From Microbulbifer agarilyticus (GTDB taxonomy: Bacteria; Pseudomonadota; Gammaproteobacteria; Pseudomonadales; Cellvibrionaceae): a DNA stretch of 64,000 bases. The DNA lies in contig NZ_CP019650.1 in assembly GCF_001999945.1 (NCBI RefSeq), forward strand, positions 1,240,001 through 1,304,000. Direction: 5' to 3'. A model generated the notes under the pieces. The model ran no database searches and had not been told where the DNA came from. It saw nothing but the letters and a program-made list of their open reading frames with translations. Position numbers and translations under genes: made by a program. This document shows positions 30,162 to 38,656 of the stretch, in pieces (position 1 is the first letter of the stretch; each line of letters starts with the position of its first letter).

Positions 30162-30770
30162 ATGGAAGTGCAAGTAAATACAAAAAAGATAATCAGCCTA
30201 CGAAAAGAGCGTGCTTGGAGTCAGCAGCAACTGGCCGAAGTGGCATCGATAAGCCTGCGGACTATACAGCGAATCGAAAAGAGTGCTAATGCATCTCAAG
30301 AGTCTGTCAAATCAATTTCTTCTGCATTTTCGCTTACCCCCGCAGACATTCTCGTAAAAGAAACCGAAAAGTCTTCGGTTGTAAAGCGAGCCCAACAATA
30401 TTTTGGTGGAATGTTGGCAATTGTAGGAGCGTTGCTTCTGTACACATCTTTCTCCACTGCGTCTCCAATTATGCTGAAAGTAGATGCGAGCGCAAATAAT
30501 GAACAGTTGGCGTCTATTCAGCTTCTGAGTGAGGAAGGTGCTGAAAGTGAGTTGCGTATAGAAAGTAAGCTAAAAATCGACCTAAGTGCGGTGCAAACAC
30601 CGGAAGGTCAAATCCGGTTGAAGACGAAAGTATATGAGTTTAATGAGTCTAGCGGGTTTGTACTCGTGGCTACCCCCGTTTTACTTACAGAATTTCACGA
30701 AGCTGTGGGTATAAAGTTTGTAGCATCCGATGGGGTTTCATTCGAGATTCACGTAACTCCCCAGAATTAG
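30162..30770 (+). CDS. Membrane-tethered XRE-family transcriptional regulator
   Basis: 202 residues. An N-terminal Cro/C1-type HTH (about 9-65, with WSQQQLAEVASISLRTIQRIEK) is followed by a short linker, one membrane helix (about 81-98) and a C-terminal region of about 100 residues rich in beta-type sequence, which should lie in the periplasm. This is the layout of ToxR/CadC-type one-component regulators but with an XRE DNA-binding domain. The outer domain could sense an envelope signal; that is inference. It has its own leader with two palindromes and no obvious partner gene, and the base composition is AT-rich. Confidence 0.75.
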   Translation: MEVQVNTKKIISLRKERAWSQQQLAEVASISLRTIQRIEKSANASQESVKSISSAFSLTPADILVKETEKSSVVKRAQQYFGGMLAIVGALLLYTSFSTASPIMLKVDASANNEQLASIQLLSEEGAESELRIESKLKIDLSAVQTPEGQIRLKTKVYEFNESSGFVLVATPVLLTEFHEAVGIKFVASDGVSFEIHVTPQN

Positions 30771-30916
30771 GGGTAATATAGCGCTGTAGGTAGATTTCAT
30801 ACTATGTGTATCTTTCTCTCAGCCGCTATGACCTCATATTGGTGGGGCACGGACAATTAACTCGTCGGCGCTGTGAGTGTAATTATTATTTAATGACCTA
30901 AAGGAAGGGTTCGAGT

Positions 30917-31564
30917 TTGTACCAACTTTACTACTATCCAAATAACGCGAGTTTGGCTCCCCACTTTTTGTTGCATCACATGGGGCTGGATTATGAATTA
31001 ATATTGGTTGATAAAAGCTCTAACTCGCAAAAATCTTCTGATTACTTAAAGTTAAATCCTGCGGGTCGCATTCCTACCTTGGTAGATGACGGGCACGCAA
31101 TTTTTGAAAGCCCGGCTATCTGTATACATCTGTGTGAGCAGCATCCAGGCCATCAGCTTATCCCTGAATTGGGTACACCCGAGCGTGCATCGTTTTTTCA
31201 GTGGTTGGCATACCTGAATAACACTCTCCAAGCCGAGCTGATGGTGCGTTACTATCCACATAGACACACGAATGATGAAAAGACAATTCCGAATGTAGTC
31301 GCGGCGCAGGATGAGCGCATCGCAGATTCTTTAAGAATTATTGACGAGCAGCTTTCTAAAGGTAAATATCTTATTGGTGATAAAATTACTGCTTGTGATT
31401 ATTTTTTGTTTATGTTGGCTGAGTGGAGTTTGCTAATTGAAAAGTCGCCTTTGACATTTTCTAACTTGGGCGCATATCTAAAGCATCTAGCCGCTAATAA
31501 AACAATTAAATCTGTGTGCAAAATGGAAGGGATGGATTTGTCCCTATTCGAGTCATACGAGTAA
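30917..31564 (+). CDS. Glutathione S-transferase family protein
   Basis: 215 residues; a thioredoxin-like N-terminal domain (1-78) and an all-helical C-terminal domain. The N-terminal MYQLYYYPNNASLAPHFLL and the glutathione gamma-Glu-binding ESPAICIHL are typical of bacterial beta/GstA-like enzymes. These conjugate glutathione to electrophiles or reduce peroxides; the substrate is unknown. The start is TTG at 30917, chosen because AAGGAAGG lies eight bases upstream. Codon use is distinctly AT-rich compared with the suc genes, consistent with acquisition. Confidence 0.85.
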   Translation: MYQLYYYPNNASLAPHFLLHHMGLDYELILVDKSSNSQKSSDYLKLNPAGRIPTLVDDGHAIFESPAICIHLCEQHPGHQLIPELGTPERASFFQWLAYLNNTLQAELMVRYYPHRHTNDEKTIPNVVAAQDERIADSLRIIDEQLSKGKYLIGDKITACDYFLFMLAEWSLLIEKSPLTFSNLGAYLKHLAANKTIKSVCKMEGMDLSLFESYE

Positions 31565-31651
31565 CTATTAATAGCAATTAGAGTAATATTTCTACTTGAT
31601 TGGATTTCTTTAGATGCTCTAACTATTTTAGATAAGGGGCTAAATCTCATA

Positions 31652-32095
31652 ATGAATGTCCTGAAAGCAGATAAAAGACATCTGGATGAACTATCTAGAT
31701 TGTTCAATCTATACCGACAGTTCTATGATTACCCGGCAGATTTTGACGCAGCTAAGAGCTTCATGTCTGATCGAATTAAAAATTCAGATTCCACTATCTT
31801 TATTGCGGAGAATGATGGTGAGTTGGTTGGGTTTACCCAAATGTATCCATCATTTTGTTCTGTTGATGTGGCAAAAATATTTATTTTGTACGATCTCTAT
31901 GTGGATGAGTCTGCTAGAGGTTCGGGGGTTGCTGCTTCTTTGATGAATAAAGCAAAGGAATATGCCATAGAGAATGGTGCAAAACGTATCGATTTGCTTA
32001 CAGCTGTGGATAATCATCCAGGGCAAAAGCTCTATGAAAAGCTGGGTTATCAGCGGGTCTTAGATGATTTTTTAAGCTATTCGCTTAATGTATAG
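31652..32095 (+). CDS. GNAT-family N-acetyltransferase
   Basis: 147 residues, a single GNAT fold that transfers an acetyl group from acetyl-CoA to an amine. The acetyl-CoA-binding P-loop is ARGSGVAASLM (about 89-99), preceded by the beta-4 strand IFILYDLYVDE and followed by NHPGQKLYEKLGYQ. The substrate cannot be told. AT-rich codon use. An attC-like imperfect palindrome starts 56 bp after the stop, as expected of an integron gene cassette. Confidence 0.88.
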   Translation: MNVLKADKRHLDELSRLFNLYRQFYDYPADFDAAKSFMSDRIKNSDSTIFIAENDGELVGFTQMYPSFCSVDVAKIFILYDLYVDESARGSGVAASLMNKAKEYAIENGAKRIDLLTAVDNHPGQKLYEKLGYQRVLDDFLSYSLNV

Positions 32096-32151
32096 CTGTG
32101 GACTCTATTAAAGATATCCCAATATATAGTGACGCTCGCAGTCCAGTGTCC

Positions 32152-32217
32152 GGCCTCAGAGTGAGGCTCTAAACGGAGGGTGGATAGCGCCAGGTACTAT
32201 CTATTTAGTGTTAGGCC
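32152..32217 (+). repeat. attC-like imperfect palindrome
   Basis: Outer arms GGCCTCA (32152-32158) and GTTAGGCC (32210-32217), the latter containing a perfect GTTRRRY core. Inner arms are CTAAA (32169-32173) / TTTAG (32204-32208) and GATAG (32183-32187) / CTATC (32197-32201). The 66-bp size and bulged two-stem shape fit integron recombination sites, although the left core is degenerate. Confidence 0.4.
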
Positions 32218-32362
32218 TGCGCAAGTGATACAAGTTGGTGAGCAAGGTTGGTTGTGGATTCACCGATGGAATACCTCGAGGCTACACTTACCCCGGCTCG
32301 TTAATGCGATAATAAGGCGTTACTTTTAGTGAAATTTTCGAAAGTAGGAATGTTAGAGAAAA

Positions 32363-32698
32363 ATGTCACATCCAGCATGCCCAAAATGTAACTCAAGCTA
32401 TACCTACCAGGACCAAGAGAATCTGGTTTGCCCAGAGTGTGGTTACGAGTGGAACCCATCGGAATCTTCGGAGGAAGATACGATTGTTGTCAGGGATTCG
32501 AATGGAAATCTACTTCAGGTTGGCGACAAGATTACGCTGATTAAAGATCTCAAGGTGAAAGGGAGTTCACAGGGGCTAAAGATTGGCTCCAAGACGGTTA
32601 TACGGAGAATTGTGGATAGTAAGGACCACGAGCTTGATTGTAAGTTTGCCGGGGTGGGGGAGATTATGGTCACTGCGAAGTTCGTAAAGAAAGTGTGA
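32363..32698 (+). CDS. yjdM: Zinc-ribbon protein YjdM (PhnA family)
   Basis: 111 residues, the same length as E. coli YjdM. An N-terminal zinc ribbon (CPKCNSSY...CPECGYEW, about residues 6-28) is joined to a small beta-barrel with the conserved DSNGNLLQVGDKITLIKDLKVKG. Despite the old name PhnA, the protein is not the phosphonoacetate hydrolase, and its function is not settled. The stop overlaps the start of the next gene (TGATG), so the two are coupled. Confidence 0.92.
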   Translation: MSHPACPKCNSSYTYQDQENLVCPECGYEWNPSESSEEDTIVVRDSNGNLLQVGDKITLIKDLKVKGSSQGLKIGSKTVIRRIVDSKDHELDCKFAGVGEIMVTAKFVKKV

Positions 32699-33411
32699 TG
32701 CTTGGGGTAATCGTAGCGCTTATTTTGTCTTGGGGACTCTTGCGCCGCATATCGGGTGAGCCGGTCACTGTCCTGGGCATTACTCCAACGTGGAAGCGTT
32801 GCAACGAACTCCTGCTCGGTATGGGGTTTATGGCTATCATCGCGGTTATCAACTTCACATGGCAGGCGCACTTCAAGCAAATTAACTATGAAATCAATCC
32901 AGAATACAGTGTACTGGATTTTTTCCATGGGTCTTTTTGGGTGCTTAGGTCGGTCCTGTTTGAAGAACTCGTGTTTCGCGGGGCTATTCTCTACCTGCTG
33001 ATCAGGTATATCGGTCTGATCAAGGCGTGCCTGCTCAGTTCTGTTGCTTTTGGCGTCTATCATTGGTTCAGTTACGAGGTCTTTGGCGCTCATCTTGTAC
33101 TGATGATATATATCTTCCTGGTAACCGGTATGGGCGGTTGGATGTTTGCATTTGCCTATGCGAAAACCCAGTCCCTGTTTGCTCCGGTTGGCTTGCACCT
33201 CGGCTGGAATCTCGTCACGGCAATCATATTTTCTTCGGGGCCCCTCGGTAACCAGTGGCTGATCCAACAGGGGGAAGCGGTTCATACGAGTGATTGGATC
33301 ACGCTGATTTTCTTTTCGTTACAGGCGATTGTCGCTCCTGGCTTGGTGACGTGGTATCTGCTTGTGCGCTATAAGTCGAACGAAGACAGTGCCGTTCCCG
33401 TTATGAGATGA
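32698..33411 (+). CDS. CPBP-family intramembrane metalloprotease
   Basis: 237 residues with about seven membrane helices. The three family motifs are present: EELVFR (EExxxR, about residue 87), FGVYH (FxxxH, about 117) and HLGWN (HxxxN, about 165). These place metal and catalytic groups within the membrane. Relatives act in prenyl-protein processing (Rce1), bacteriocin self-immunity or envelope stress; the role here is open. ATG at 32698 overlaps the yjdM stop; a GTG one codon upstream is also possible. Pairing with YjdM is the only contextual clue. Confidence 0.88.
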   Translation: MLGVIVALILSWGLLRRISGEPVTVLGITPTWKRCNELLLGMGFMAIIAVINFTWQAHFKQINYEINPEYSVLDFFHGSFWVLRSVLFEELVFRGAILYLLIRYIGLIKACLLSSVAFGVYHWFSYEVFGAHLVLMIYIFLVTGMGGWMFAFAYAKTQSLFAPVGLHLGWNLVTAIIFSSGPLGNQWLIQQGEAVHTSDWITLIFFSLQAIVAPGLVTWYLLVRYKSNEDSAVPVMR

Positions 33412-33467
33412 TTGAAACAGATTGTTTCTCTGTTACGTCCACTTGATATTTTCTTAGGTGAGATCCA

Positions 33468-34181
33468 GTGAAGAAGATGATATTTGTTATTCTTTTGTTG
33501 GCGGTCGCTGCATTTCTATTCTATCAATACGGCAGAACAATCTGGCATCCGGCGACGACCAAGATCACGGGTAAGAAGACGGTAGCAGAGGTTATTGATC
33601 TTTACGGTGAGCAATCGAGACAAGAGCTGGAGCCACTGTTCAATGAAAAGGGCATAAGCTACCCACCGTCAAAGCTCGCGCTTATTGCCTTCAAGGATAA
33701 AGATATATTGGAAGTCTGGGCGTCAAACGGTGCGAGTTACCAGCTGATTACTTCCTACCCCATTAAAGCGGCTAGTGGCGTACTGGGGCCGAAGTTACGT
33801 GAGGGGGATAAGCAGGTACCGGAAGGGATTTATGAAATTATCGGTTTCAACCCGAATAGTGCTTACCACCTTTCCATGAAGTTAAACTATCCCAACGCGT
33901 TCGACTTGGTACATGCCAAGAATGAAGGCCGAACTTACCCAGGCACAAATATATTTATCCATGGCCGCGCAGCTTCAATAGGCTGCCTTGCAATGGGGGA
34001 TCCAGCAATCGAGCAATTGTTTTCCTTGGTTCATGCTACCGGAAAATCGAATACGACAGTGCTTATTTCGCCAACTGACCCATCGCAGAACACGCTAAGC
34101 CCACCCGTGGATTCTCCGTCTTGGGTCTCCGATCTGTATAAAGATATCGAGTCAACGTACATGGAAATTACCGGGCAGTAG
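33468..34181 (+). CDS. L,D-transpeptidase (YkuD domain) family protein
   Basis: 237 residues. An N-terminal signal/anchor helix (2-20) is followed by a YkuD catalytic domain with the motif FIHGRAASIGCLAMG, giving the active-site Cys in SxGC and His in HGR. Such enzymes make 3-3 cross-links in peptidoglycan or attach proteins to it; a few cut such bonds. The final residue before the motif end is Ala-Met rather than the usual Arg-Met, and the short mature form resembles the YafK/DpaA branch, which is possible but unproven. Its 3' end overlaps the convergent MBL gene by 30 bp. Confidence 0.88.
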   Translation: MKKMIFVILLLAVAAFLFYQYGRTIWHPATTKITGKKTVAEVIDLYGEQSRQELEPLFNEKGISYPPSKLALIAFKDKDILEVWASNGASYQLITSYPIKAASGVLGPKLREGDKQVPEGIYEIIGFNPNSAYHLSMKLNYPNAFDLVHAKNEGRTYPGTNIFIHGRAASIGCLAMGDPAIEQLFSLVHATGKSNTTVLISPTDPSQNTLSPPVDSPSWVSDLYKDIESTYMEITGQ

Positions 34182-34937
34182 GTCCACCCCACACTCCAGT
34201 CTCTCGAACCAGCCTAGAAACTCGGCGACCATTTTCTTGCCAATAAAGGGTTTTCCGTGCTGCGGCAATATCATTTCCACATCCATTAATCTTATCCGGT
34301 TCACCCACTCGCGGCAGGCACGATTGCCCGCCATATAGCGTCGGTGGAACCCTTCCATACGTGGGATATGTGTGGCCATGTCATCTACCGGTAGGTGATC
34401 CTGTCCTGGGGTAATGGCTGCACCCACATCGCCGGAAAACAATGCTTTGCTAATCGGGTCGTAGAAGTGGAAGTTACCTACGGAGTGCAGAAAATGTGCG
34501 GGCACCGCCTGAAAGCTTGTTTCGCCCAATGCGATGCGACCACCTTCATCGGGCAGTTCGATCATCCGGTGGGCGAGAGAGGCATTCATACGTTCAGACA
34601 CGAAACCAGATACCAGGTGCGGCAGGAACCGAGCCCACAGCTTGGATGTTACAACGCAGCAGTTGGTATGCATGAGCCAGCGGGGTAGGGATGCAATGAT
34701 GTCGGGGTCTTGGTGTGAGGCGCATACGTAGCGCAGTGATTTCAAGTTGATGAGCTTGGACAGCTCGAATGACAGCGCGCTGTAGGTGAGATCGCCACCG
34801 GGATCAAATAGCGCGGCTTCGCCATGATCAATGATGACCAGTTGATTGCTCGGAATGGCTTCTCCATCCACCAAACCGGTTACGAACAGACAAATATGAT
34901 CGTCTTTGTCGTAGAGTTTTGTAATCTGTTGGCTCAT
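34152..34937 (-). CDS. MBL-fold protein of the flavodiiron/ODP type
   Basis: 261 residues, a stand-alone metallo-beta-lactamase fold without a flavodoxin domain. The metal motifs read HQDPD (instead of HxHxD), PAHFLHSVGNFHFYDP, SGDVGA and LPQHGKPF. These match the di-iron oxygen-binding (ODP) branch related to flavodiiron proteins, which bind oxygen, rather than zinc hydrolases. There is no signal peptide. ATG at 34937 is chosen because AAGGAA lies eight to nine bases upstream; a GTG one codon earlier is possible. It could sense or reduce oxygen or NO, but no partner lies next to it. Confidence 0.8.
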   Translation of the reverse strand: MSQQITKLYDKDDHICLFVTGLVDGEAIPSNQLVIIDHGEAALFDPGGDLTYSALSFELSKLINLKSLRYVCASHQDPDIIASLPRWLMHTNCCVVTSKLWARFLPHLVSGFVSERMNASLAHRMIELPDEGGRIALGETSFQAVPAHFLHSVGNFHFYDPISKALFSGDVGAAITPGQDHLPVDDMATHIPRMEGFHRRYMAGNRACREWVNRIRLMDVEMILPQHGKPFIGKKMVAEFLGWFERLECGVDLLPGNFHVR

Positions 34938-35068
34938 CACATCGATTCCTTCTATTTATGAGCAGTAAGCGTCATTATTCTGTTGGAAGGGCGCGATCAT
35001 ACGTATCGTACGTGGCGTCTAATTGATGTAGGTCAAGCAAGTCGTGGGCGAGGATCACTAACTACAGG

Positions 35069-35773
35069 ATGAGTATGAAGACCATCGGTATGCTCGGCGG
35101 GATGAGTTGGGAATCAACCGCAAGCTATTACAAAGCGCTCAATGAGGGAGTGAAGGAAAGTCTCGGAGGCCTGCACTCAGCAAAAATTGCGCTTTACAGT
35201 GTTGATTTCGATGAGATCGAGAAGCTACAGCATCAGGGACGTTGGGATGACACTGCGAAAATTCTTGCGGATGCGGCCAGATCGGTAGAGGCTGCTGGAG
35301 CGGAGTTTCTGCTTATTTGCACAAATACTATGCACAAGGTGGCTGGGGAAGTGGAGGCCGCCATATCTATACCTCTGGTGCATATTGCCGATGCCACGGC
35401 TGAACAGTTGCTCGCGGACGGTGTGAAGTCGGTAGGGTTGCTTGGGACAAGATTCACCATGGAGCAGGAATTCTACAAGGGTCGCTTGATTGAGCAGTAT
35501 GGAATCAATGTGATTACTCCAACACCGGACGAGCGCGACATCGTGCATGATGTGATTTACTCAGAGCTTTGCCTTGGCGTCATCAATGACGAATCTCGGG
35601 AAAAGTATCTCGATGTGGTTCGTCATCTGGCTGAGCGCGGTGCTGAAGCCGTGATACTGGGGTGTACGGAAATAGCGCTGCTGATTGAACAATCAGATAC
35701 AAGCGTACCGCTCTACGATACAACCAGGATTCACGCTGCGAAAGCGGTGGATCTGGCGGTCAGTGAACTCTAA
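35069..35773 (+). CDS. Aspartate/glutamate racemase family protein
   Basis: 234 residues, cofactor-independent racemase fold. The two catalytic cysteines lie in CTNTMHK (about residue 83) and GCTEIAL (about 197), and the N-terminus MKTIGMLGGMSWEST matches YgeA-like amino-acid racemases. It is expected to interconvert L and D forms of an amino acid in the cytoplasm. E. coli YgeA prefers homoserine, so aspartate should not be assumed. The gene is followed 14 bp later by a thioesterase gene on the same strand. Confidence 0.9.
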   Translation: MSMKTIGMLGGMSWESTASYYKALNEGVKESLGGLHSAKIALYSVDFDEIEKLQHQGRWDDTAKILADAARSVEAAGAEFLLICTNTMHKVAGEVEAAISIPLVHIADATAEQLLADGVKSVGLLGTRFTMEQEFYKGRLIEQYGINVITPTPDERDIVHDVIYSELCLGVINDESREKYLDVVRHLAERGAEAVILGCTEIALLIEQSDTSVPLYDTTRIHAAKAVDLAVSEL

Positions 35774-35787
35774 TAGTGGATTGATAA

Positions 35788-36222
35788 ATGGGTCGCAAAA
35801 CACATTTCCAAAAGCTCGTCAGCATGTATGTGGCAGCGCCGATAAACACGATCTTCGCGCCTATAATGGAGGTATCAGAAGGCGAGGCGGTCATCGAGAT
35901 CGAGCTGTCGAAGAAGTATCACCATTCGGGTGGCGGGGTGCATGGGTCTGTATATTTTAAAATGCTCGACGATGCGGCTTTCTTTGCAGCCAACTCTCTG
36001 GAAGAGGAGGTGTTTGTGTTGACCACCTCCTTTACCACTTATATAACCCGGCCTGTAGCAACAGGGCGTATGCGGGCGGTAGGCAAGGTTGTGAATAGAA
36101 ATCGGACCCAGTTTATCGCGGAATCCATTGTATATGATGCAGAAGGCCGGGAGATCGGGCGCGGCAATGGTATTTTCGTACGTGGCAAGCTGCCACTGGC
36201 CGAGGCCGATGGGTATGAGTGA
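35788..36222 (+). CDS. PaaI-family hotdog-fold thioesterase
   Basis: 144 residues, a single hotdog domain. HHSGGGVHGSVYFKMLDDAAFFAAN carries the family signature (GxxHGG-like loop followed by an acidic residue on the central helix), and TSFTTYITRPVATGRM is the conserved strand pair. Such enzymes hydrolyse acyl-CoA or aryl-CoA thioesters. The substrate is unknown. It lies 14 bp after the racemase gene, so the two may be co-transcribed. Confidence 0.82.
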   Translation: MGRKTHFQKLVSMYVAAPINTIFAPIMEVSEGEAVIEIELSKKYHHSGGGVHGSVYFKMLDDAAFFAANSLEEEVFVLTTSFTTYITRPVATGRMRAVGKVVNRNRTQFIAESIVYDAEGREIGRGNGIFVRGKLPLAEADGYE

Positions 36223-36315
36223 CAGGTGTTGGACCTGAAGCTGGTCGCTCGTCATTATCTTGAGTGACTGGCTAGTTCTAATTTTCTAATTGACCTAGTG
36301 AAGTAAGGGTTCTTA

Positions 36316-36777
36316 ATGTTGATTAAAAAATCGATTGTGGCTTTGGGTATGTTCTTATTTCTGTCTCAGCCAGTGATGGCGGAAATGGACAAAGAATTTG
36401 CACCTGTGGAAGAGATTTTCGATGCGTTATCCGCGTTTGATCACGACGGGATGAAAAGTGCGGTAACCCCTAGCTTTGTCCTGCTGGAGCACGGGGAGGT
36501 CTGGGATATCCAAAAGCTGATTGAGGCAGTAAAGCCGGCCGAGTACCAGCGCAGAAATTTCATCAGTGTGATCTCTAAAGACGTGAAGGCAGATATGGCG
36601 GTGATCAATTATTGGAATAAGGCAGTGTTCAAAAGTGGGGATAAAACCACGGAGCGCGCCTGGCTGGAAAGCGCGGTTGTGGTAAAGACGGAAAATGGTT
36701 GGTTGCTGGAACAAATGCATTCAACACGAATCGAATTTGAGAATTTACCAAAGGATCTTGAATTTACTGAAATTTAA
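36316..36777 (+). CDS. Exported NTF2-like (DUF4440) protein
   Basis: 153 residues. A signal peptide (1-22, cleaved at VMAE) is followed by a cone-shaped NTF2-like domain (about 28-145) with the usual helix-then-sheet pattern (EIFDALSAFDHDGMKSAVTPSFVLLEHGE). This fold binds small molecules or has weak enzymatic activity; no catalytic set can be assigned. It is one of three NTF2-like proteins within 4 kb, but they are not close copies of each other. Confidence 0.75.
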   Translation: MLIKKSIVALGMFLFLSQPVMAEMDKEFAPVEEIFDALSAFDHDGMKSAVTPSFVLLEHGEVWDIQKLIEAVKPAEYQRRNFISVISKDVKADMAVINYWNKAVFKSGDKTTERAWLESAVVVKTENGWLLEQMHSTRIEFENLPKDLEFTEI

Positions 36778-36796
36778 GTATTCTTTCCCCTGATCT

Positions 36797-37558
36797 ATGC
36801 TCCATCATTCCGTGAATGTCTTTGATAGTCACTTTCATATTATCCCTGAAGGTTATCCGTTGCATAGCAACGCAGGCTTCGTGCCTGACTATTTTTCAGT
36901 GAAGGACTATCTCAGGGTGATGAAACCCTATGCGCTGAAGGGCGGGGTGGTGGTTTCAGGCTCTTTTCAGCGGCAAGATCAAGGCTACCTATTGGATTCA
37001 CTTGCGCGGCTTGGTGAAGGGTATTTCGGGGTTACCCAGTTATTGTCTTCTGTGAGGGATGAGGAAATCCTTGCGTTAAGCGCTTCTAGAGTGCGGGGCG
37101 TGCGGTTTAATTTGAAGCGCGGTGGTTCTGAAACGGTGGATAACCTGAGGTACTTTGCATCCAGGATTTATGATCTGGCGAAATGGCATATCGAGATATA
37201 TGCGGGCCCCCGTGATATCTCCTCTCTATATGACACGCTATTGCAGCTGCCCGCAGTCGCTATTGATCATCTGGGGTTGGACAAGGCCTCTCTACCTTTC
37301 ATGATTAAGCTGGCTGAGCGTGGCGTGAAGATCAAAGCGACAGGATTCGGCCGGTTAGGTTTCGACCCTCGACTGGTGATTGCACCTATCTATGCGGCGA
37401 ATCCATCCAGTTTGATGTTTGGTAGCGATCTTCCTGGAACCCGTGCCCCGCGGCCTTTCTGTGAGAATGATATAGCTCTGATATGTGACGCTTTGGGTGA
37501 AGCTGCGGCTGGCCAAGTGTTGTATGAAAATGCACACAAGTTTTATGATCGTTCATAA
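36797..37558 (+). CDS. Amidohydrolase-2 family (TIM-barrel) metal-dependent hydrolase
   Basis: 253 residues. The N-terminal VFDSHFHIIPEGYPL holds the metal-binding HxH of the amidohydrolase superfamily, VRGVRFNLKRGG and AIDHLGL follow, and a late Asp lies in LMFGSDLPGTRAPRP. The set fits predicted TIM-barrel lactonases and decarboxylases (PF04909). The gene begins only 19 bp after the NTF2-like gene and may share its transcript. The substrate is unknown. Confidence 0.85.
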   Translation: MLHHSVNVFDSHFHIIPEGYPLHSNAGFVPDYFSVKDYLRVMKPYALKGGVVVSGSFQRQDQGYLLDSLARLGEGYFGVTQLLSSVRDEEILALSASRVRGVRFNLKRGGSETVDNLRYFASRIYDLAKWHIEIYAGPRDISSLYDTLLQLPAVAIDHLGLDKASLPFMIKLAERGVKIKATGFGRLGFDPRLVIAPIYAANPSSLMFGSDLPGTRAPRPFCENDIALICDALGEAAAGQVLYENAHKFYDRS

Positions 37559-37592
37559 CTATAACATTTCGTAAGTTGGTACCGGTTCGAGC

Positions 37593-37952
37593 ATGCGAAA
37601 ACTTGTTGCGCTGATATTGGCCTATTTTTTCATCGGTCTCGCGGTGATCGGTGTCTTCCTCCCTGGTATTCCGACCGTACCATTTCTGCTGCTTTCTGCT
37701 TGGTTTGCTGCGCGCGGTTCTGATCGGCTACACAAATGGTTATACGCGCACCCGACGTTCGGAAGTATCCTGATCAATTGGGAACAACAAAAAGCCATTT
37801 CGCGCAGAAGTAAAGTCTTGGCGGTACTGATGCTGATTGGTAGTTGGATCTTTTTGTACCACTTCCTCGAAAGCACCTGGCTACTGTTGGCGATCACGGG
37901 AATCTTTCTAGTTGTATCGGCGTTTATTGTGTCTCGTCGTGAGCCATACTGA
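37593..37952 (+). CDS. ybaN: YbaN-family (DUF454) inner-membrane protein
   Basis: 119 residues with about four membrane helices. The N-terminal core GLAVIGVFLPGIPTVPFLLLSAWFAARGS is the DUF454 signature, followed by LHKWLYAHPTFGSILINWE. Function is not established. It starts 35 bp after the amidohydrolase gene and runs in the same direction. Confidence 0.9.
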   Translation: MRKLVALILAYFFIGLAVIGVFLPGIPTVPFLLLSAWFAARGSDRLHKWLYAHPTFGSILINWEQQKAISRRSKVLAVLMLIGSWIFLYHFLESTWLLLAITGIFLVVSAFIVSRREPY

Positions 37953-38048
37953 CGTCTGAGACTGCTCCCTGCCTACAGTCTGCCGTTTTTCTCGCTGGGA
38001 CTTCAGCTGCTATGGTGATTAGACGAATCGTCCTGAGAGGCTCTAAAA

Positions 38049-38576
38049 ATGGCATTACACGCCGAGAGAAGGCTTTGTCTTGTTGGTGTGGCGCCGCTAT
38101 TGGTCGCCCTGTTAACTCTGTTTACCAGTCCAGTAAGTTTTGCGGAAGACGGAAGTGACGCAATGAATAAGCAACTGTCAAAGAGTGCCGTTGAAATGTG
38201 GGCCGCTGATGCGAAAGTGGACACCGCAATCTTTGCGCCGGATTACGTCAATCATCAAGCCCCTCTTGCGACAGGTGGAACCGGGGCCATCGATTTGGCT
38301 ACCTGGGCTAGCGTGGTGAATACAGTGCATGGCGCATTCTCCGATCTCAAGGTGGAAATCTTGACTCAGATTGCTGAGGGGGATCGAGTGGCTACGCACT
38401 GGCGATTTTATGGCACCAACTCAGGTGAATACCTTGGCGTACCAGCGACAGGTAAAGGGGTCAGTTGGACTGGTGTACAGATTGACCGACATGCGGATGG
38501 CAAGATCGCGGAAAGTTGGGTGGTATGGGATTTTTTCACATTGCGCAGCCAGCTGGGGCTTGAGGGGCAAGATTGA
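38049..38576 (+). CDS. Exported SnoaL-like ester-cyclase family protein
   Basis: 175 residues with an N-terminal signal peptide (1-31, cleaved at SFAE) and one SnoaL/NTF2-like domain. VDTAIFAPDYVNHQAP, EGDRVATHWRFYGTNSGEYLGVPATGK and GVQIDRHADGKIAESWVVWD match the SnoaL/ester-cyclase (COG5485) profile. Related enzymes close polyketide rings, but most members, including exported ones like this, have no known substrate. Confidence 0.82.
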   Translation: MALHAERRLCLVGVAPLLVALLTLFTSPVSFAEDGSDAMNKQLSKSAVEMWAADAKVDTAIFAPDYVNHQAPLATGGTGAIDLATWASVVNTVHGAFSDLKVEILTQIAEGDRVATHWRFYGTNSGEYLGVPATGKGVSWTGVQIDRHADGKIAESWVVWDFFTLRSQLGLEGQD

Positions 38577-38656
38577 AAGGGTGTGTTAGGCTTCTGCCTA
38601 CATTTCCCTTCGGGTGGCGAAGCTGATACCCGAACAACCCATTTGTAATGTGAAAG

